A DNA stretch of 64,000 nt from Desmonostoc muscorum LEGE 12446 (GCF_015207005.2 NZ_JADEXS020000001.1:310001-374000); one strand, 5' to 3'; shown: positions 8,999 to 17,791, counted from the stretch's first letter. Notes: a model not told the origin generated them from the sequence alone. Numbers and translations are program-made.

Positions 8999-9137
8999 AA
9001 CAAAAAACCCAAATACTCAGGAGGATTTTGAGCATTTACCGCCTGAACATTTGGTTATAGATATATTAGATAAATATAAGCGCGTAGCTGAAATCATGGC
9101 AGAGATTAAGGCAATTTTGGAGCAGCAATCATGTTAG
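8976..9137 (+). CDS. Small protein overlapping the Uma2 gene
   Basis: A 53-codon frame runs from ATG 8976 to TAG 9135-9137 and overlaps the start of the Uma2-family gene by seven bases, which suggests translational coupling. Its first seven residues (MPNHLHG) are leftover transposase. The rest, with LPPEHLVIDILDKYKRVAEI and a helical tail, looks like an unrelated charged small protein. The native start may therefore be lost, or lie at the internal ATG near 9098. No family is recognised. Confidence 0.4.
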   Translation: MPNHLHGRTKNPNTQEDFEHLPPEHLVIDILDKYKRVAEIMAEIKAILEQQSC

Positions 9138-9760
9138 GTTTACTAGAAAAATTTAGCCGCTTAGAAGAATTAATCAGTCAGTCAGCATTAAAAAATGTTG
9201 ATTCTGACCAAATTTTACTGATGAATGGGATTAGCTGGGATATATATGAGACACTATTACAAGGTTTTCCAAATAATTCTCATTATCGCTTGAAATATTT
9301 AGAAGGTACTTTAGAAATAATGTCTCCTAGCCGTCGTCATGAGTTTAATAAAAAGATTATTGCTTTATTGCTAGAAGCCTATTTTTTAGAAACAGGTATT
9401 GATTTTTATCCTTTAGGCTCAACTACTTTTAGAAAACAAACAGCAGCTAGAGGAATAGAGCCAGATGAATGTTATTGCTTTGATTTGGAAAAACCTGTTC
9501 CCGATCTTGCTATTGAGGTGGTTGTGACAAGTGGGGGAATTGATGATTTAGTTATTTATCAAGGTTTAGGAGTACCAGAGGTTTGGTTTTGGCAGAATAA
9601 TCAGTTTTCATTATATTATCTCCGTGGTGATAAATATGAGTCAATATCAAAAAGTGAATTTCTACCAAATTTAGATTTAAATGTCTTGGCAAGTTTTGTT
9701 ATGTCTGATGAAAAACCAAGAGAAATAATATTAAAGTTTATTCAACATATCCGTCTATAA
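9131..9760 (+). CDS. Uma2 family protein (DUF820, PD-(D/E)xK-like fold)
   Basis: The 209-residue protein has the Uma2/DUF820 blocks: YLEGTLEIMSPSRRHE, GSTTFRK and GIEPDECYCF, then PDLAIEVVVTSGG, which supplies the PD and E-V-V elements of the restriction-endonuclease-like core, and GVPEVWFW. This family is greatly expanded in cyanobacteria. A nuclease fold is inferred, but a cellular role is not established. The residues in the usual E-x-K position are replaced (E-V-V), so catalytic activity is uncertain. It overlaps a small upstream frame. Confidence 0.85.
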   Translation: MLGLLEKFSRLEELISQSALKNVDSDQILLMNGISWDIYETLLQGFPNNSHYRLKYLEGTLEIMSPSRRHEFNKKIIALLLEAYFLETGIDFYPLGSTTFRKQTAARGIEPDECYCFDLEKPVPDLAIEVVVTSGGIDDLVIYQGLGVPEVWFWQNNQFSLYYLRGDKYESISKSEFLPNLDLNVLASFVMSDEKPREIILKFIQHIRL

Positions 9761-9788
9761 AAGAACTTGATGCACTTTTCCCTTCCAT

Positions 9789-10069
9789 TAGACCTGCCTT
9801 AAAAATAGGGATTGGGGACTGGGAAAGAGATATTTTCATTCTTTCCTTGTGAGTCCAACTCATGAAGTCTCTTGCATAAATCAAAAATAAAGAACCCCAC
9901 CCCGCATTTGAGTAAAGCAAACGCTCCCCTCCCCTTACCAAGGGGAGGGGTTGGGGGTGGGGTGTTAGGGACTTTTGCAAGAGACTCCATGAGCTGCGTT
10001 CACAAGGAACAATGAAAATTTCCTTTCCCTACTCCCCACTCCCAACTCCCTATTTTCAAGGCAGGTCTA
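9789..10069. repeat. Large imperfect palindromic element (MITE-like), about 280 bp
   Basis: The left arm starting TAGACCTGCCTT at 9789 is the reverse complement of the right arm ending AAGGCAGGTCTA at 10069. Similarity continues inward for about 90 bases on each side, through CTCATG-AGTCTCTTGCA (about 9858-9877 and 9973-9992). The centre holds a second, GC-rich palindrome (CCCCACCCC, CCCTCCCC, GGGGAGGGG, GGGGTGGGG). No transposase frame is inside. This is the layout of a non-autonomous miniature inverted-repeat element, possibly two nested elements. Confidence 0.7.
9889..9964. repeat. GC-rich palindromic repeat, family member 1
   Basis: A CCCCACCCC ... CCCTCCCC ... GGGGAGGGG ... GGGGTGGGG hairpin. 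Related copies lie near 44887-44957 and 62933-63003, so this is an interspersed repeat family of this genome. Confidence 0.65.
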
Positions 10070-10287
10070 TTCTAGACAAAGCATTTAATGGGTAACTTTG
10101 AAAAGAATTTGACTGTGCCTCTTCATAGCTGCTAATCGTCAAAATATACGACAATTTTTAAGTGATGTTTGAGTTGTGCCACACTCTCGCTAATGACTAG
10201 TTTGTATAAACTAGCCATATTAGTTACACCTTTCCTCATCCTTATTTTCTAGAATCTGTATACCTTTCTTCAAGAATTGGTACTAAG

Positions 10288-10328
10288 CTTAATTGGTACT
10301 AAGCTGTTTGAGCTTAGTACCAATTAAG
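10288..10328. repeat. Perfect 18-bp-arm hairpin
   Basis: Arms 10288-10305 and 10311-10328 are exact reverse complements around a 5-base loop. A further direct copy of the left-arm sequence (AATTGGTACTAAGCTT) starts at 10275. No T-run follows on either strand, so it is not an obvious terminator; it may be a small repeat or a regulator site. Confidence 0.7.
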
Positions 10329-10415
10329 CGAATCAGTTAGAGGTTTGGGACATATTCGAGCTTATGTAAATACGTAAGTTCTACATCATTCTTGCCTTTA
10401 GCCAAATTAAACTAA

Positions 10416-10592
10416 ATGTCATACAAAGAATTAGAAGACATCATAGACGCGAAGATACAAAAAGCTATACGGAAGCACGAGATGATAGTTGCTTTCATTA
10501 GTAGTATTATTGGCTTGATTTTTATAGTAGGTTTGTTCCATGCAATTTGGTTCAACCACGTTCAAATTCAAGAACTATGGTGTAATCATTGA
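10416..10592 (+). CDS. Small single-span membrane protein (58 residues)
   Basis: ATG 10416 opens a frame of 58 residues: an amphipathic charged N-terminus (KELEDIIDAKIQKAIRKHE), one strongly hydrophobic helix (IVAFISSIIGLIFIVGLF) and a short tail ending LWCNH. The clean N-in or N-out topology supports coding, though no family is recognised and no strong ribosome site is seen. Confidence 0.45.
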   Translation: MSYKELEDIIDAKIQKAIRKHEMIVAFISSIIGLIFIVGLFHAIWFNHVQIQELWCNH

Positions 10593-10763
10593 CGTTGGGG
10601 ACTAATGATTACTGTACTGTTTGACTGAGAGTCATCAGATTTTGTTTGCGGTAAGCGCTCAATTGCAACCGCAGCAGAGAATTGACTCGTAGTCGGTAAA
10701 GGTGGATACTTCTTGGTGCGATCGCCTAATCGATTAAGCACACTACAAAGTTGACACATTTGT

Positions 10764-11837
10764 TTAGCTCTTTCTAGTAATGTAGTAGTTATTCTGTAAA
10801 TCGTGAGCCAGTCGTCTGATGTCCACACCAGTGAACCCAGCTTCACTCAACATTTCCACTGCTTTTTCTTGTCCCCACATGGCTCCCAGTCCCATACCGC
10901 CTCCTGCTAGGGATACCGTCATGCAGTGCATACAAGAAACGGTGTAAAGAAAAGGGGCAATGGGATGTTCCAGATTGCCATTAACATCAGTTGAGGCGTG
11001 GATGTCTTGCATCAGATAAATGCCATTGGGACGCAGGGCAGTATGAATGTTTCGCAATACAACATCAGGTCTTGCCTGGTCATGTACCGCATCAAAGGTA
11101 GTAATTAAGTCGTATTGCTCTACTTCGTCGAATGTAGCGGCATCCTTGATCTGAAATTGAATGTTGGTGAGTCCTCGTTGCTGGGCTTCAGTAGAGGCAA
11201 TGGCGATCGCTTCTGGGGACAAATCATATCCTTTAAAACGACTGTTGGGAAACAGCTGTGCTAGCTTGTTGAGAGCACGACCACTACCGCAACCTACATC
11301 TAGGACATCAATTCCTTGTTGTAGGGCTTCTGTTAAACCAGAAATCAGCGGCAAAATATGTTCTTCTAAAGCAGCTACTACAGTTTGTCCGCTATCTTCC
11401 GCCATCACTTCATGGAAACGTTTAAATTGTGAGTAGGGTACGCCTCCGCCTTTGTGGAAACAATCTACAATCTGGTCTTCAACTGCTCCCAACACCGATA
11501 TGAATTGAGCAAAAGGAGCAATATTATCCCCAGGCGCTATTCGTGTCAAGAATGCACCATGTTCTCGAGGCAAGTAGTAGGTTTTTTCTACCGGATTATA
11601 TTCAACAAAACACCCGGTCACCATTGCCCCCAGCCATTCCCGCACATAGCGTTCGTTTAAGCCTGCCGCATCAGCAATTTGTTGACTTGTAGACGGTGGG
11701 AGTTCTGCCAGACTATCAAACAGTTTGGTGCGATGCCCAATGGAAATCATCAGTGCCAATGCCCCATTGTTGAGAATGTCCAGCATTCTCACTGCAAATG
11801 CTTCTGCTTTGGTTTCGTCAAATATTTGAGGTGTCAT
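10764..11837 (-). CDS. Class I SAM-dependent methyltransferase with N-terminal winged helix
   Basis: The 357-residue protein has an N-terminal winged-helix region (PPSTSQQIADAAGLNERYVR at about residues 48-67) as in Rv2258c-like methyltransferases. A Rossmann methyltransferase domain follows, with motif I VLDVGCGSGRAL, an acidic strand end FKGYDLS, and FDAVHDQ in the motif IV region. The substrate is unknown. I chose the ATG at 11837, after an AAAGGAC ribosome site; an in-frame ATG 18 codons upstream is less likely. It is on the same strand as the TetR gene but 281 bases away, so an operon is doubtful. Confidence 0.8.
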   Translation of the reverse strand: MTPQIFDETKAEAFAVRMLDILNNGALALMISIGHRTKLFDSLAELPPSTSQQIADAAGLNERYVREWLGAMVTGCFVEYNPVEKTYYLPREHGAFLTRIAPGDNIAPFAQFISVLGAVEDQIVDCFHKGGGVPYSQFKRFHEVMAEDSGQTVVAALEEHILPLISGLTEALQQGIDVLDVGCGSGRALNKLAQLFPNSRFKGYDLSPEAIAIASTEAQQRGLTNIQFQIKDAATFDEVEQYDLITTFDAVHDQARPDVVLRNIHTALRPNGIYLMQDIHASTDVNGNLEHPIAPFLYTVSCMHCMTVSLAGGGMGLGAMWGQEKAVEMLSEAGFTGVDIRRLAHDLQNNYYITRKS

Positions 11838-12118
11838 GATATTGTCCTTTTTGAGTGTCGATGCAGTGTTATTTACTGCATTTAAATTCAAATTAGCCAG
11901 AAGATGGTTGCAAAACTCTTTTCAACGCGATTCAGATCCAAAGTATGCTGTCTCGCATTTTTGATCGAGTGTATCGATTGACAACAATTCCAATCTTACC
12001 CATGACATGGCCGATTTCGATACTTTTAAATCTGACGCCAACCAAAGCTTTTAGATCAGAGGCAATAGGCAATTAATACTTTTCCTATTGCCTATTCCCC
12101 ATTCTCTACAACCAAGTT

Positions 12119-12733
12119 TTATTCAGCGCATTTACTAATTACATGTGTTAACGCATCAATTAGACGATCGCTTTTCATTGGTAAAATATCTTTGCCATGC
12201 ATCACATCCTGAGTGATATGAAAATACACCAATGTTCCTAACAGAATTCTTGCGGTTGCTTCTGGGTCAGGTATATTTAATTCAGGAGCAGCTAAGTATT
12301 GGCTAAGAGCTTCTAGGACAGGTTTATTCAGCGCCCGCACACAAATCTGTGCTAACTCAGGAAAACGACCAGATTCCCCAATCAACACTCGCATAAATGC
12401 ACAATGTTCTTGGTCGTTATTCATCTGCTCTAATGCTTTGATTCCTATCTGGCGCAGTACAGCGGCTGGTTCTCCCTCAACCGGTTCCGTACCAAAAATA
12501 GAGTTAAACTTCTTGCGTGCTAGTTGCTCTATCAGTACTTTAAAAAGTCCTTCTTTATCTTGAAAGTGACTGTAGATCGTCGCTTTAGAAACACCTGCTG
12601 CGATCGCTACCCGATCCATACTTGTGCCAGCATAGCCATGCTGGAGAAACTCCTGCATTGCCCCTTGCAGAATTTGCTCCACTTTATCAACGGAATTATC
12701 TCGCTCAACTTCGTCAGCTTTGATGGGTCTCAT
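12119..12733 (-). CDS. TetR/AcrR-family transcriptional regulator
   Basis: The 204-residue protein has the family's N-terminal helix-turn-helix: AMQEFLQHGYAGTSMDRVAI then AGVSKATIYSHFQDKEGLF, at about residues 25-64. The C-terminal half is a helical ligand-binding and dimerisation domain. The gene is divergent from a devBCA-type exporter operon, with 214 bases between start codons containing two copies of a candidate operator. I infer that it represses the exporter and itself, and is released by a ligand that may be an exported or membrane-active compound. Confidence 0.9.
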   Translation of the reverse strand: MRPIKADEVERDNSVDKVEQILQGAMQEFLQHGYAGTSMDRVAIAAGVSKATIYSHFQDKEGLFKVLIEQLARKKFNSIFGTEPVEGEPAAVLRQIGIKALEQMNNDQEHCAFMRVLIGESGRFPELAQICVRALNKPVLEALSQYLAAPELNIPDPEATARILLGTLVYFHITQDVMHGKDILPMKSDRLIDALTHVISKCAE

Positions 12734-12772
12734 TTATTAATTATCCTTTCTTATAAACAATTTTAATAGATG

Positions 12773-12821
12773 GGGGATTGGGGATTGGGGATTGGGGATT
12801 GGGGATTGGGGATTGGGGATT
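12773..12821. repeat. Seven tandem copies of GGGGATT
   Basis: Seven perfect contiguous 7-bp units lie in the TetR/devB intergenic region, just upstream of the TetR start codon. Copy-number change here would alter the distance between the divergent promoters. Confidence 0.85.
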
Positions 12822-12866
12822 ACGTATCACGAAAACTAATGCCCAATTTGCATCCTTAAACTTCTT

Positions 12867-12917
12867 GACTAAACTAGTCCGTTTAGTTTAGCATAAAAAT
12901 GAACTAGACAGTTTAGT
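12867..12917. promoter_or_regulatory. Candidate TetR operators and devB promoter
   Basis: Site 1 (12867-12888) contains ACTAAAC-TAGTCC-GTTTAGT, an inverted repeat. Site 2 (12901-12917) contains AACTAGACAGTTTAGT, sharing the pattern AACTAG-N-C-N-GTTTAGT. A TTGACT -35-like box lies at 12865-12870, and AT-rich -10 candidates follow at 12889-12900, so site 1 would sit between -35 and -10. This fits repression by the divergent TetR protein. Confidence 0.6.
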
Positions 12918-12947
12918 ACAATTTTCTGCTGATAGGAGGGGAATGCT

Positions 12948-14255
12948 ATGGTGCAAAACTGGAAGTTAGAGGGTTTAAAGTCTCCTCAAAATTTAGTGCG
13001 ATCGCCGATTGCCCTAGCAATAATTACATCTTTAATTGTCAGTGGGGCTAGTGTTTACACGGTAACTCAGCTTCAGAGCCAGTCGAAAAAGAGCCAAGAA
13101 GCACCAGTGCCAACGCAACCAGTGGTAAAAACAGTAACAGCGCTGGGACGGTTGGAACCAAATGGAGAGATTATAAAACTGTCTGCACCTTCTTCTAATG
13201 AAGGGAATCGGGTTGAGCAACTCTTAGTAAAAGAAGGCGATCGCGTCAAGACTGGACAAGTAATTGCGATTATGGACAGTAGCGATCGCTTACAAGCTAG
13301 TTTGGTTGAAGCACAAAAACAAGTTCAAGTTGCCAAATCCCGGCTTAACCAAGTGAAAGCGGGAGCCAAACAGGGAGAAATTGGGGCTAGACAAGCTACA
13401 GTCAACCGTCTGCAAGTAGAACTAGAAGGAAATATCAGAACTCAGCAAGCTACAATTAATCGTCTAGAAGCAGAATTGCAAGGACAACAACAGAGCTTGC
13501 AAGCAACAGTGGCTCGTGTAGCAGCCGAGAGACGCAACGCCGAAGCTGACGTGCAACGCTACGAGACATTATACAAACAAGGAGCAATTTCCAATCAGGA
13601 AGTTGATAACAGACGTTTGAGTGCAGAGACTTCCACTCAGCAGTTAATCGAAAGCCAAGCCACCCAGACAAGAACTATAAGTACCCTACAACAGCAGATT
13701 AACGAAGCCAGAGCCAACCGGGATAAAACCCTCGCCACCTTAGAACAGCAGATTAACGAAGCCAAAGCCACCCTCAACCAAACCGCTGAAGTTCGCCCCA
13801 CAGATATAGCCAACGCCCAAGCAGAAGTAGACAGCGCTCAAGCCACCGTAGAGAAAATTAGAGCGCAACTAAATCAAGCATACATCCGCGCTCCCAAAAC
13901 CGGGCAAATTTTGAAGATTAATACACGAGCCGGAGAAACTGTTGGTAATGATGGGATTGTGGAACTAGGTCAAACCGACCAGATGTATGCAGTTGCAGAA
14001 GTTTACCAAAGTGATATTAACAAAGTGCAACCCGGACAAAGTGTCAAGGTAGTAAGCGATTCCTTGCCCAAAGAATTGCAGGGAACCGTTGATTGGATTG
14101 GAATGCAGGTACAGCGGCAAAATCTGATCAACAGTGACCCTTCGAGCAATATTGACGCCAGAGTAGTAGAAGTCCATGTGCGACTAGATCGAGCATCTAG
14201 CGCCAAAGCTGCCAAATTGACCAATCTGCAAGTAAAAACGGTAATTGAACTTTAA
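12948..14255 (+). CDS. devB: DevB-type periplasmic adaptor (HlyD family) of ABC exporter, copy 1
   Basis: The 435-residue membrane-fusion protein has an N-terminal membrane segment (about residues 19-40), a lipoyl half-domain near TALGRLEPNGEIIKLSAPSS, a long glutamine/alanine-rich coiled-coil hairpin (about residues 110-310), and a barrel domain (IRAPKTGQILKI, GETVGNDGIVELG). In Anabaena, DevB joins DevC and DevA and works with a TolC-like outer-membrane channel to export heterocyst glycolipid; paralogues export other compounds. The coiled coil is about 35 residues longer than in the second copy at 19927, so it may reach a different partner. An AGGAGGGGA-type ribosome site precedes the ATG. 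Confidence 0.9.
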   Translation: MVQNWKLEGLKSPQNLVRSPIALAIITSLIVSGASVYTVTQLQSQSKKSQEAPVPTQPVVKTVTALGRLEPNGEIIKLSAPSSNEGNRVEQLLVKEGDRVKTGQVIAIMDSSDRLQASLVEAQKQVQVAKSRLNQVKAGAKQGEIGARQATVNRLQVELEGNIRTQQATINRLEAELQGQQQSLQATVARVAAERRNAEADVQRYETLYKQGAISNQEVDNRRLSAETSTQQLIESQATQTRTISTLQQQINEARANRDKTLATLEQQINEAKATLNQTAEVRPTDIANAQAEVDSAQATVEKIRAQLNQAYIRAPKTGQILKINTRAGETVGNDGIVELGQTDQMYAVAEVYQSDINKVQPGQSVKVVSDSLPKELQGTVDWIGMQVQRQNLINSDPSSNIDARVVEVHVRLDRASSAKAAKLTNLQVKTVIEL

Positions 14256-14339
14256 AGAGCATTGGGTATTGCTTATTTCTTCCCCTGCCTCCCCTGCCTC
14301 CCCTGCTCCCCACTCCCTACTCCCCACTCCCCCCTCCCC

Positions 14340-15515
14340 ATGATGAAATTAATCGAACAATTCCAGCGCCGAACCCCTCTTGGCTGGCTGCAACTGAGTC
14401 ATCAAAAAGGTCGTCTGTTGGTAGCATTATCAGGTATTGCCTTTGCTGATGTTTTGATGTTTATGCAGCTAGGGTTTCAGGCTGCTCTATTTGAAAGTAA
14501 TACCAGGTTACATCAAAGTATGCAGGCTGACATGTTTGTAATTAGCCCCCAAGCGCGTAACCTTGCAAATATGTCTACCTTTACACGGCGACGACTGTAT
14601 CAGGCAATGGATATACCGGGGGTCAAGTCTGCGGAAGGTATGTATATTAACATTGTGGATTGGAAAAATCCTCAAACACGTAACAAGACAATAATCTTAG
14701 TTATGGGGGTTAATCCCGATCAGCAAGTATTTAAATTAGCGGATGTGAATCGGCAAATAGATGCTGTGAAGCTACCAGATACAGTTCTTTTCGATCGCGC
14801 TTCCAGAGGAGATTATCAAGAAGCGATCGCCCAAATTGACCAGGGTAAAACCGTCACAACTGAAATAGAACGGCGGACAATTACCGTTGACGGCTTATTT
14901 ACAGTCGGGGCTTCCTTCATTGCAGATGGTACTTTGATCACCAGCGACCAAAACTTTTTGCGATTATTTCCCCGGCGAGAAGCCAGCGGTGTCAGTCTTG
15001 GTTTGGTGCAACTACAACCGGGCTACGACCCAAACCAGATCAAAACAGCTTTAAAATCACACCTTGGTGATGATGTCAAAATTTTAACTCAAGCAGAATT
15101 TATCGAATTTGAAAAGGATTACTGGAAAACAAATACTGCCATTGGATTTATTTTCAGCTTGGGCGTATCAATGGGATTTATGGTAGGCGTGATTATCGTC
15201 TATCAAGTTCTGTCTACAGATGTGAATGCTCACATGAAAGAATATGCCACCTTCAAAGCAATGGGTTATAACAATTTTTACTTGTTAGGTGTAGTATTTG
15301 AAGAGGCAATAATTCTAGCATTGCTGGGCTTTATTCCAGGAGCGATCGCACCTCTAGGACTTTACCATCTAACTCGTAATGCTACCAACTTACCACTTTA
15401 CATGACCCTAGCGCGAGCCTCCACAGTCCTAGCCCTGACTATGATTATGTGTATAATTTCTGGAGCGATCGCCACTCGCAAATTACAGTCCGCCGACCCC
15501 GCAGATATGTTTTAA
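14340..15515 (+). CDS. devC: DevC-type ABC transporter permease, copy 1
   Basis: The 391-residue permease has MacB/FtsX-like architecture: a first membrane helix after RTPLGWLQLSHQKGRLLVAL, a large periplasmic domain (about residues 55-255), then three helices at the C-terminus (IGFIFSLGVSMGFMVGVIIV and two more), ending in ATRKLQSADPADMF. I chose the ATG at 14340. The in-frame start at 14262 would translate a C/T-rich intergenic repeat into a proline-rich leader that family members lack. It is second in the devBCA operon, 84 bases after devB. Confidence 0.9.
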   Translation: MMKLIEQFQRRTPLGWLQLSHQKGRLLVALSGIAFADVLMFMQLGFQAALFESNTRLHQSMQADMFVISPQARNLANMSTFTRRRLYQAMDIPGVKSAEGMYINIVDWKNPQTRNKTIILVMGVNPDQQVFKLADVNRQIDAVKLPDTVLFDRASRGDYQEAIAQIDQGKTVTTEIERRTITVDGLFTVGASFIADGTLITSDQNFLRLFPRREASGVSLGLVQLQPGYDPNQIKTALKSHLGDDVKILTQAEFIEFEKDYWKTNTAIGFIFSLGVSMGFMVGVIIVYQVLSTDVNAHMKEYATFKAMGYNNFYLLGVVFEEAIILALLGFIPGAIAPLGLYHLTRNATNLPLYMTLARASTVLALTMIMCIISGAIATRKLQSADPADMF

Positions 15516-15581
15516 AAAATGGGCATGGGGATAATTAACAATTCCCAATCCAAAATCCAAAATCTAAAATCTAAAATTCTT

Positions 15582-16280
15582 ATGCTTTCCGTTATCTCTG
15601 TTAAAAATCTCGACCACTACTTTGGTCATGGTCAACTTCGCAAGCAAGTTCTATTTGATATCAACTTAGAAATTAACGCTGGCGAAATTATTATTATGAC
15701 AGGGCCATCTGGTTCTGGTAAAACTACACTGTTGACGTTAGTTGGTGGGTTGCGTTCTGCTCAATCTGGGAGTTTGCAGATTTTGGGACAAGAACTTTGT
15801 GGCGCTAATGCAGGACAACTCACCCAGGCGCGATGCAATAACGGTTATATTTTCCAAGCGCACAATTTGCACGGTAGCCTGACAGCACTGCAAAACGTCA
15901 GAATGGGCTTGGAAGTACACAAAAATATTTCGCCCTCAGAAATGAAAACCCGGTCAGCGGAAATGTTAGAGGAGGTAGGATTAGGACATCGCCTGAATTA
16001 CTATCCTGATGACTTATCGGGGGGACAAAAACAAAGAGTAGCGATCGCTCGTGCCTTAGTCAGTCGTCCTAAAATTGTGCTAGCGGATGAACCCACCGCC
16101 GCCCTTGACAGTAAATCGGGACGAGATGTAGTTAACCTTATGCAAAAATTGGCAAAAGAACAAGGTTGTACAATTCTTTTAGTTACTCATGACAACCGCA
16201 TTTTAGATATTGCCGATCGCATAGTCAATATGGAAGATGGCAAACTAGTAAGCGATCGTGCTGTTGTGTCAGTAACTTAA
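15582..16280 (+). CDS. devA: DevA-type ABC transporter ATP-binding protein, copy 1
   Basis: The 232-residue ATPase is of the MacB/LolD class, with Walker A GPSGSGKTT, signature LSGGQKQRVAIARAL and Walker B IVLADEPTAALD followed by the H-loop VTHD. Cyanobacterial DevA proteins share the start VISVKNLDHYFGHGQLRKQV, so ATG 15582 was chosen over an upstream in-frame ATG at 15519 that would translate a repeated intergenic sequence. It is third and last in the operon and supplies ATP hydrolysis to DevB/DevC. Confidence 0.92.
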   Translation: MLSVISVKNLDHYFGHGQLRKQVLFDINLEINAGEIIIMTGPSGSGKTTLLTLVGGLRSAQSGSLQILGQELCGANAGQLTQARCNNGYIFQAHNLHGSLTALQNVRMGLEVHKNISPSEMKTRSAEMLEEVGLGHRLNYYPDDLSGGQKQRVAIARALVSRPKIVLADEPTAALDSKSGRDVVNLMQKLAKEQGCTILLVTHDNRILDIADRIVNMEDGKLVSDRAVVSVT

Positions 16281-16308
16281 CTACCCATAAGGTTTTTTCC
16301 TCTACTCC

Positions 16309-17058
16309 CTACTCCCTATCAATAGTTAATACTGAAGCAAGGTGAGCAGGACGAGATAGATGTGGGCAATGTCCTCCAGGTAGTTCTATAGCATCAACTC
16401 CCAAACGCTTACGTGCAGCGTAGCGTGACCATGTAGGAGAGAGTATCCGGTCATCAGTACAAACAATATATTTACACTCTACATTTGGTAAAGCCTTCAA
16501 AGGATTGACCTCAAAAATATATGCCATTGATTGCTGCAAACGTCTTTTTGAGAATGCCCAGCGCATTACATCCGGTTGACAATCTTGATAGAAAAATTCC
16601 ATCAATACTGCTTCATCTGAAAAGTCTTTACCAGCAGAAACTCGATTAAACATATAAGGTTCATCATCAAATTGTTCGAGTTGACGTGACTGTTTTGGTT
16701 CGTAATTTAATGATTTGAGGCTATCAGAATCAAGATGATGGGAAAATTGGTCAAGTGTACTGGTTCCTGGGTATGGAATAAGCGCAGTCAGGAACACCAA
16801 TTGACGTACTTGATGGGCTTCTGCAACAAGGGGAATAACCGTACCAGCCATTGAGTGACCAACCAGCACAATATCATCATCAGTTTTTGGAAGCGCTTGC
16901 AATACGACATCTGCAAATTGCGATAAACTTGCAGATGGATCTTCAATTGGCAAATCCATTGCTACCGTTTTGTGGCCTTGCGCTTCTAAGTAAGGAATTA
17001 ACAAATCCCAACACCAAGCGCCTTGGAACGCGCCGTGAACGAGACAAAAAAGACTCAT
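16309..17058 (-). CDS. Alpha/beta hydrolase, plant esterase/hydroxynitrile-lyase-like
   Basis: The 249-residue protein starts SLFCLVHGAFQGAWCW, with the oxyanion motif HGAFQGAW. It has the nucleophile elbow VGHSMAGTV, an acid region CTDDRIL and the catalytic histidine in GGHCPHLSRP. This layout is that of the small plant-esterase (MES/SABP2, hydroxynitrile lyase) group of hydrolases, so an ester substrate is likely but not identifiable. An upstream in-frame ATG at 17082 would add eight residues (MENLPKIT); I prefer the start directly before the first strand. It is convergent with devA copy 1. Confidence 0.85.
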   Translation of the reverse strand: MSLFCLVHGAFQGAWCWDLLIPYLEAQGHKTVAMDLPIEDPSASLSQFADVVLQALPKTDDDIVLVGHSMAGTVIPLVAEAHQVRQLVFLTALIPYPGTSTLDQFSHHLDSDSLKSLNYEPKQSRQLEQFDDEPYMFNRVSAGKDFSDEAVLMEFFYQDCQPDVMRWAFSKRRLQQSMAYIFEVNPLKALPNVECKYIVCTDDRILSPTWSRYAARKRLGVDAIELPGGHCPHLSRPAHLASVLTIDRE

Positions 17059-17392
17059 AGTGATTTTAGGTAAGTTTTCCAACTTGTGGTTATCTTCTAC
17101 CTTAAATTTTGTACTATTGTCAACAAGCTTTGCTGCTAGCTCACAAGACGCGGCGTCGCATAAGTGAAATGTTTATATATAGCGTTTCCCCCTTGCAAAA
17201 TGCTTTTAAAGCAAGCGTCGTTTTTGTTGTTTGTGAAATATCAAAAGATGGAAGAATTAAACTATAATTTTGAATATAAAAACAGTCATCTGGCTCAATC
17301 CCAGCATTCATATCCTCAACGTTCTTCAATCGAGAGATTCACAATCTCAATCAAGTTCATTGCCATAAAAATTTATCAAAAAGTAACACCTA
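17059..17392. other. Intergenic region upstream of nuiA
   Basis: About 330 bases between two divergent genes. Small overlapping frames exist on both strands but none has family signals. No palindrome or tandem repeat stands out. Confidence 0.4.
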
Positions 17393-17791
17393 ATGACTAA
17401 TGAGATAAGTGAAAAATTAAAACTGTCTTCTGCTGATTTGTTAATGATCAGTGAGTCAGACTACCCTTTTGAGGTTGTTTTATGGACTGGTCAGGCTCAG
17501 AGTCTGACAACTCAAAAACTACTCCAGCTAACAAATCATCCCCAAGATTCGCAGGTTGAGGAAATAGAGTTAGATTATTTATTTCGGAATTGTGCCTATG
17601 AAAAAGAGTGGCACGACGAACAACAAAAACAAAATGTGAAAAAATTTCAAACACTTGTCCAGACGCTTCAAAATAACCTTAATGAAATCAAAGTTTATCG
17701 CATAGGTACGATAAATATTGATGTCTATATTCTCGGCAAAACCCCATCTGGAGATTTAGCAGGACTTTCCACCAAAGTTGTAGAAACCTAG
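17393..17791 (+). CDS. nuiA: Nuclease A inhibitor family protein NuiA
   Basis: The 132-residue acidic protein has the NuiA features LKLSSADLLMISESDYPFEV, a central E-V-E-E-I-E segment and a C-terminal YILGKTPSGDLAGLSTKVVET. NuiA of Anabaena binds the active site of the NucA nuclease with very high affinity and protects the cytoplasm. The gene for the NucA-type nuclease lies 235 bases away in convergent orientation, which strongly supports the pair. No signal peptide is present, as expected for a cytoplasmic inhibitor. Confidence 0.92.
   Translation: MTNEISEKLKLSSADLLMISESDYPFEVVLWTGQAQSLTTQKLLQLTNHPQDSQVEEIELDYLFRNCAYEKEWHDEQQKQNVKKFQTLVQTLQNNLNEIKVYRIGTINIDVYILGKTPSGDLAGLSTKVVET

Noticed and set aside
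10586..10846. 86-residue minus-strand frame at the end of the methyltransferase gene
   Set aside because: It overlaps the methyltransferase 3' end in another frame, has no family signal and no ribosome site.
17141..17400. Frames on both strands before nuiA
   Set aside because: Mutually overlapping with no family features; treated as intergenic.
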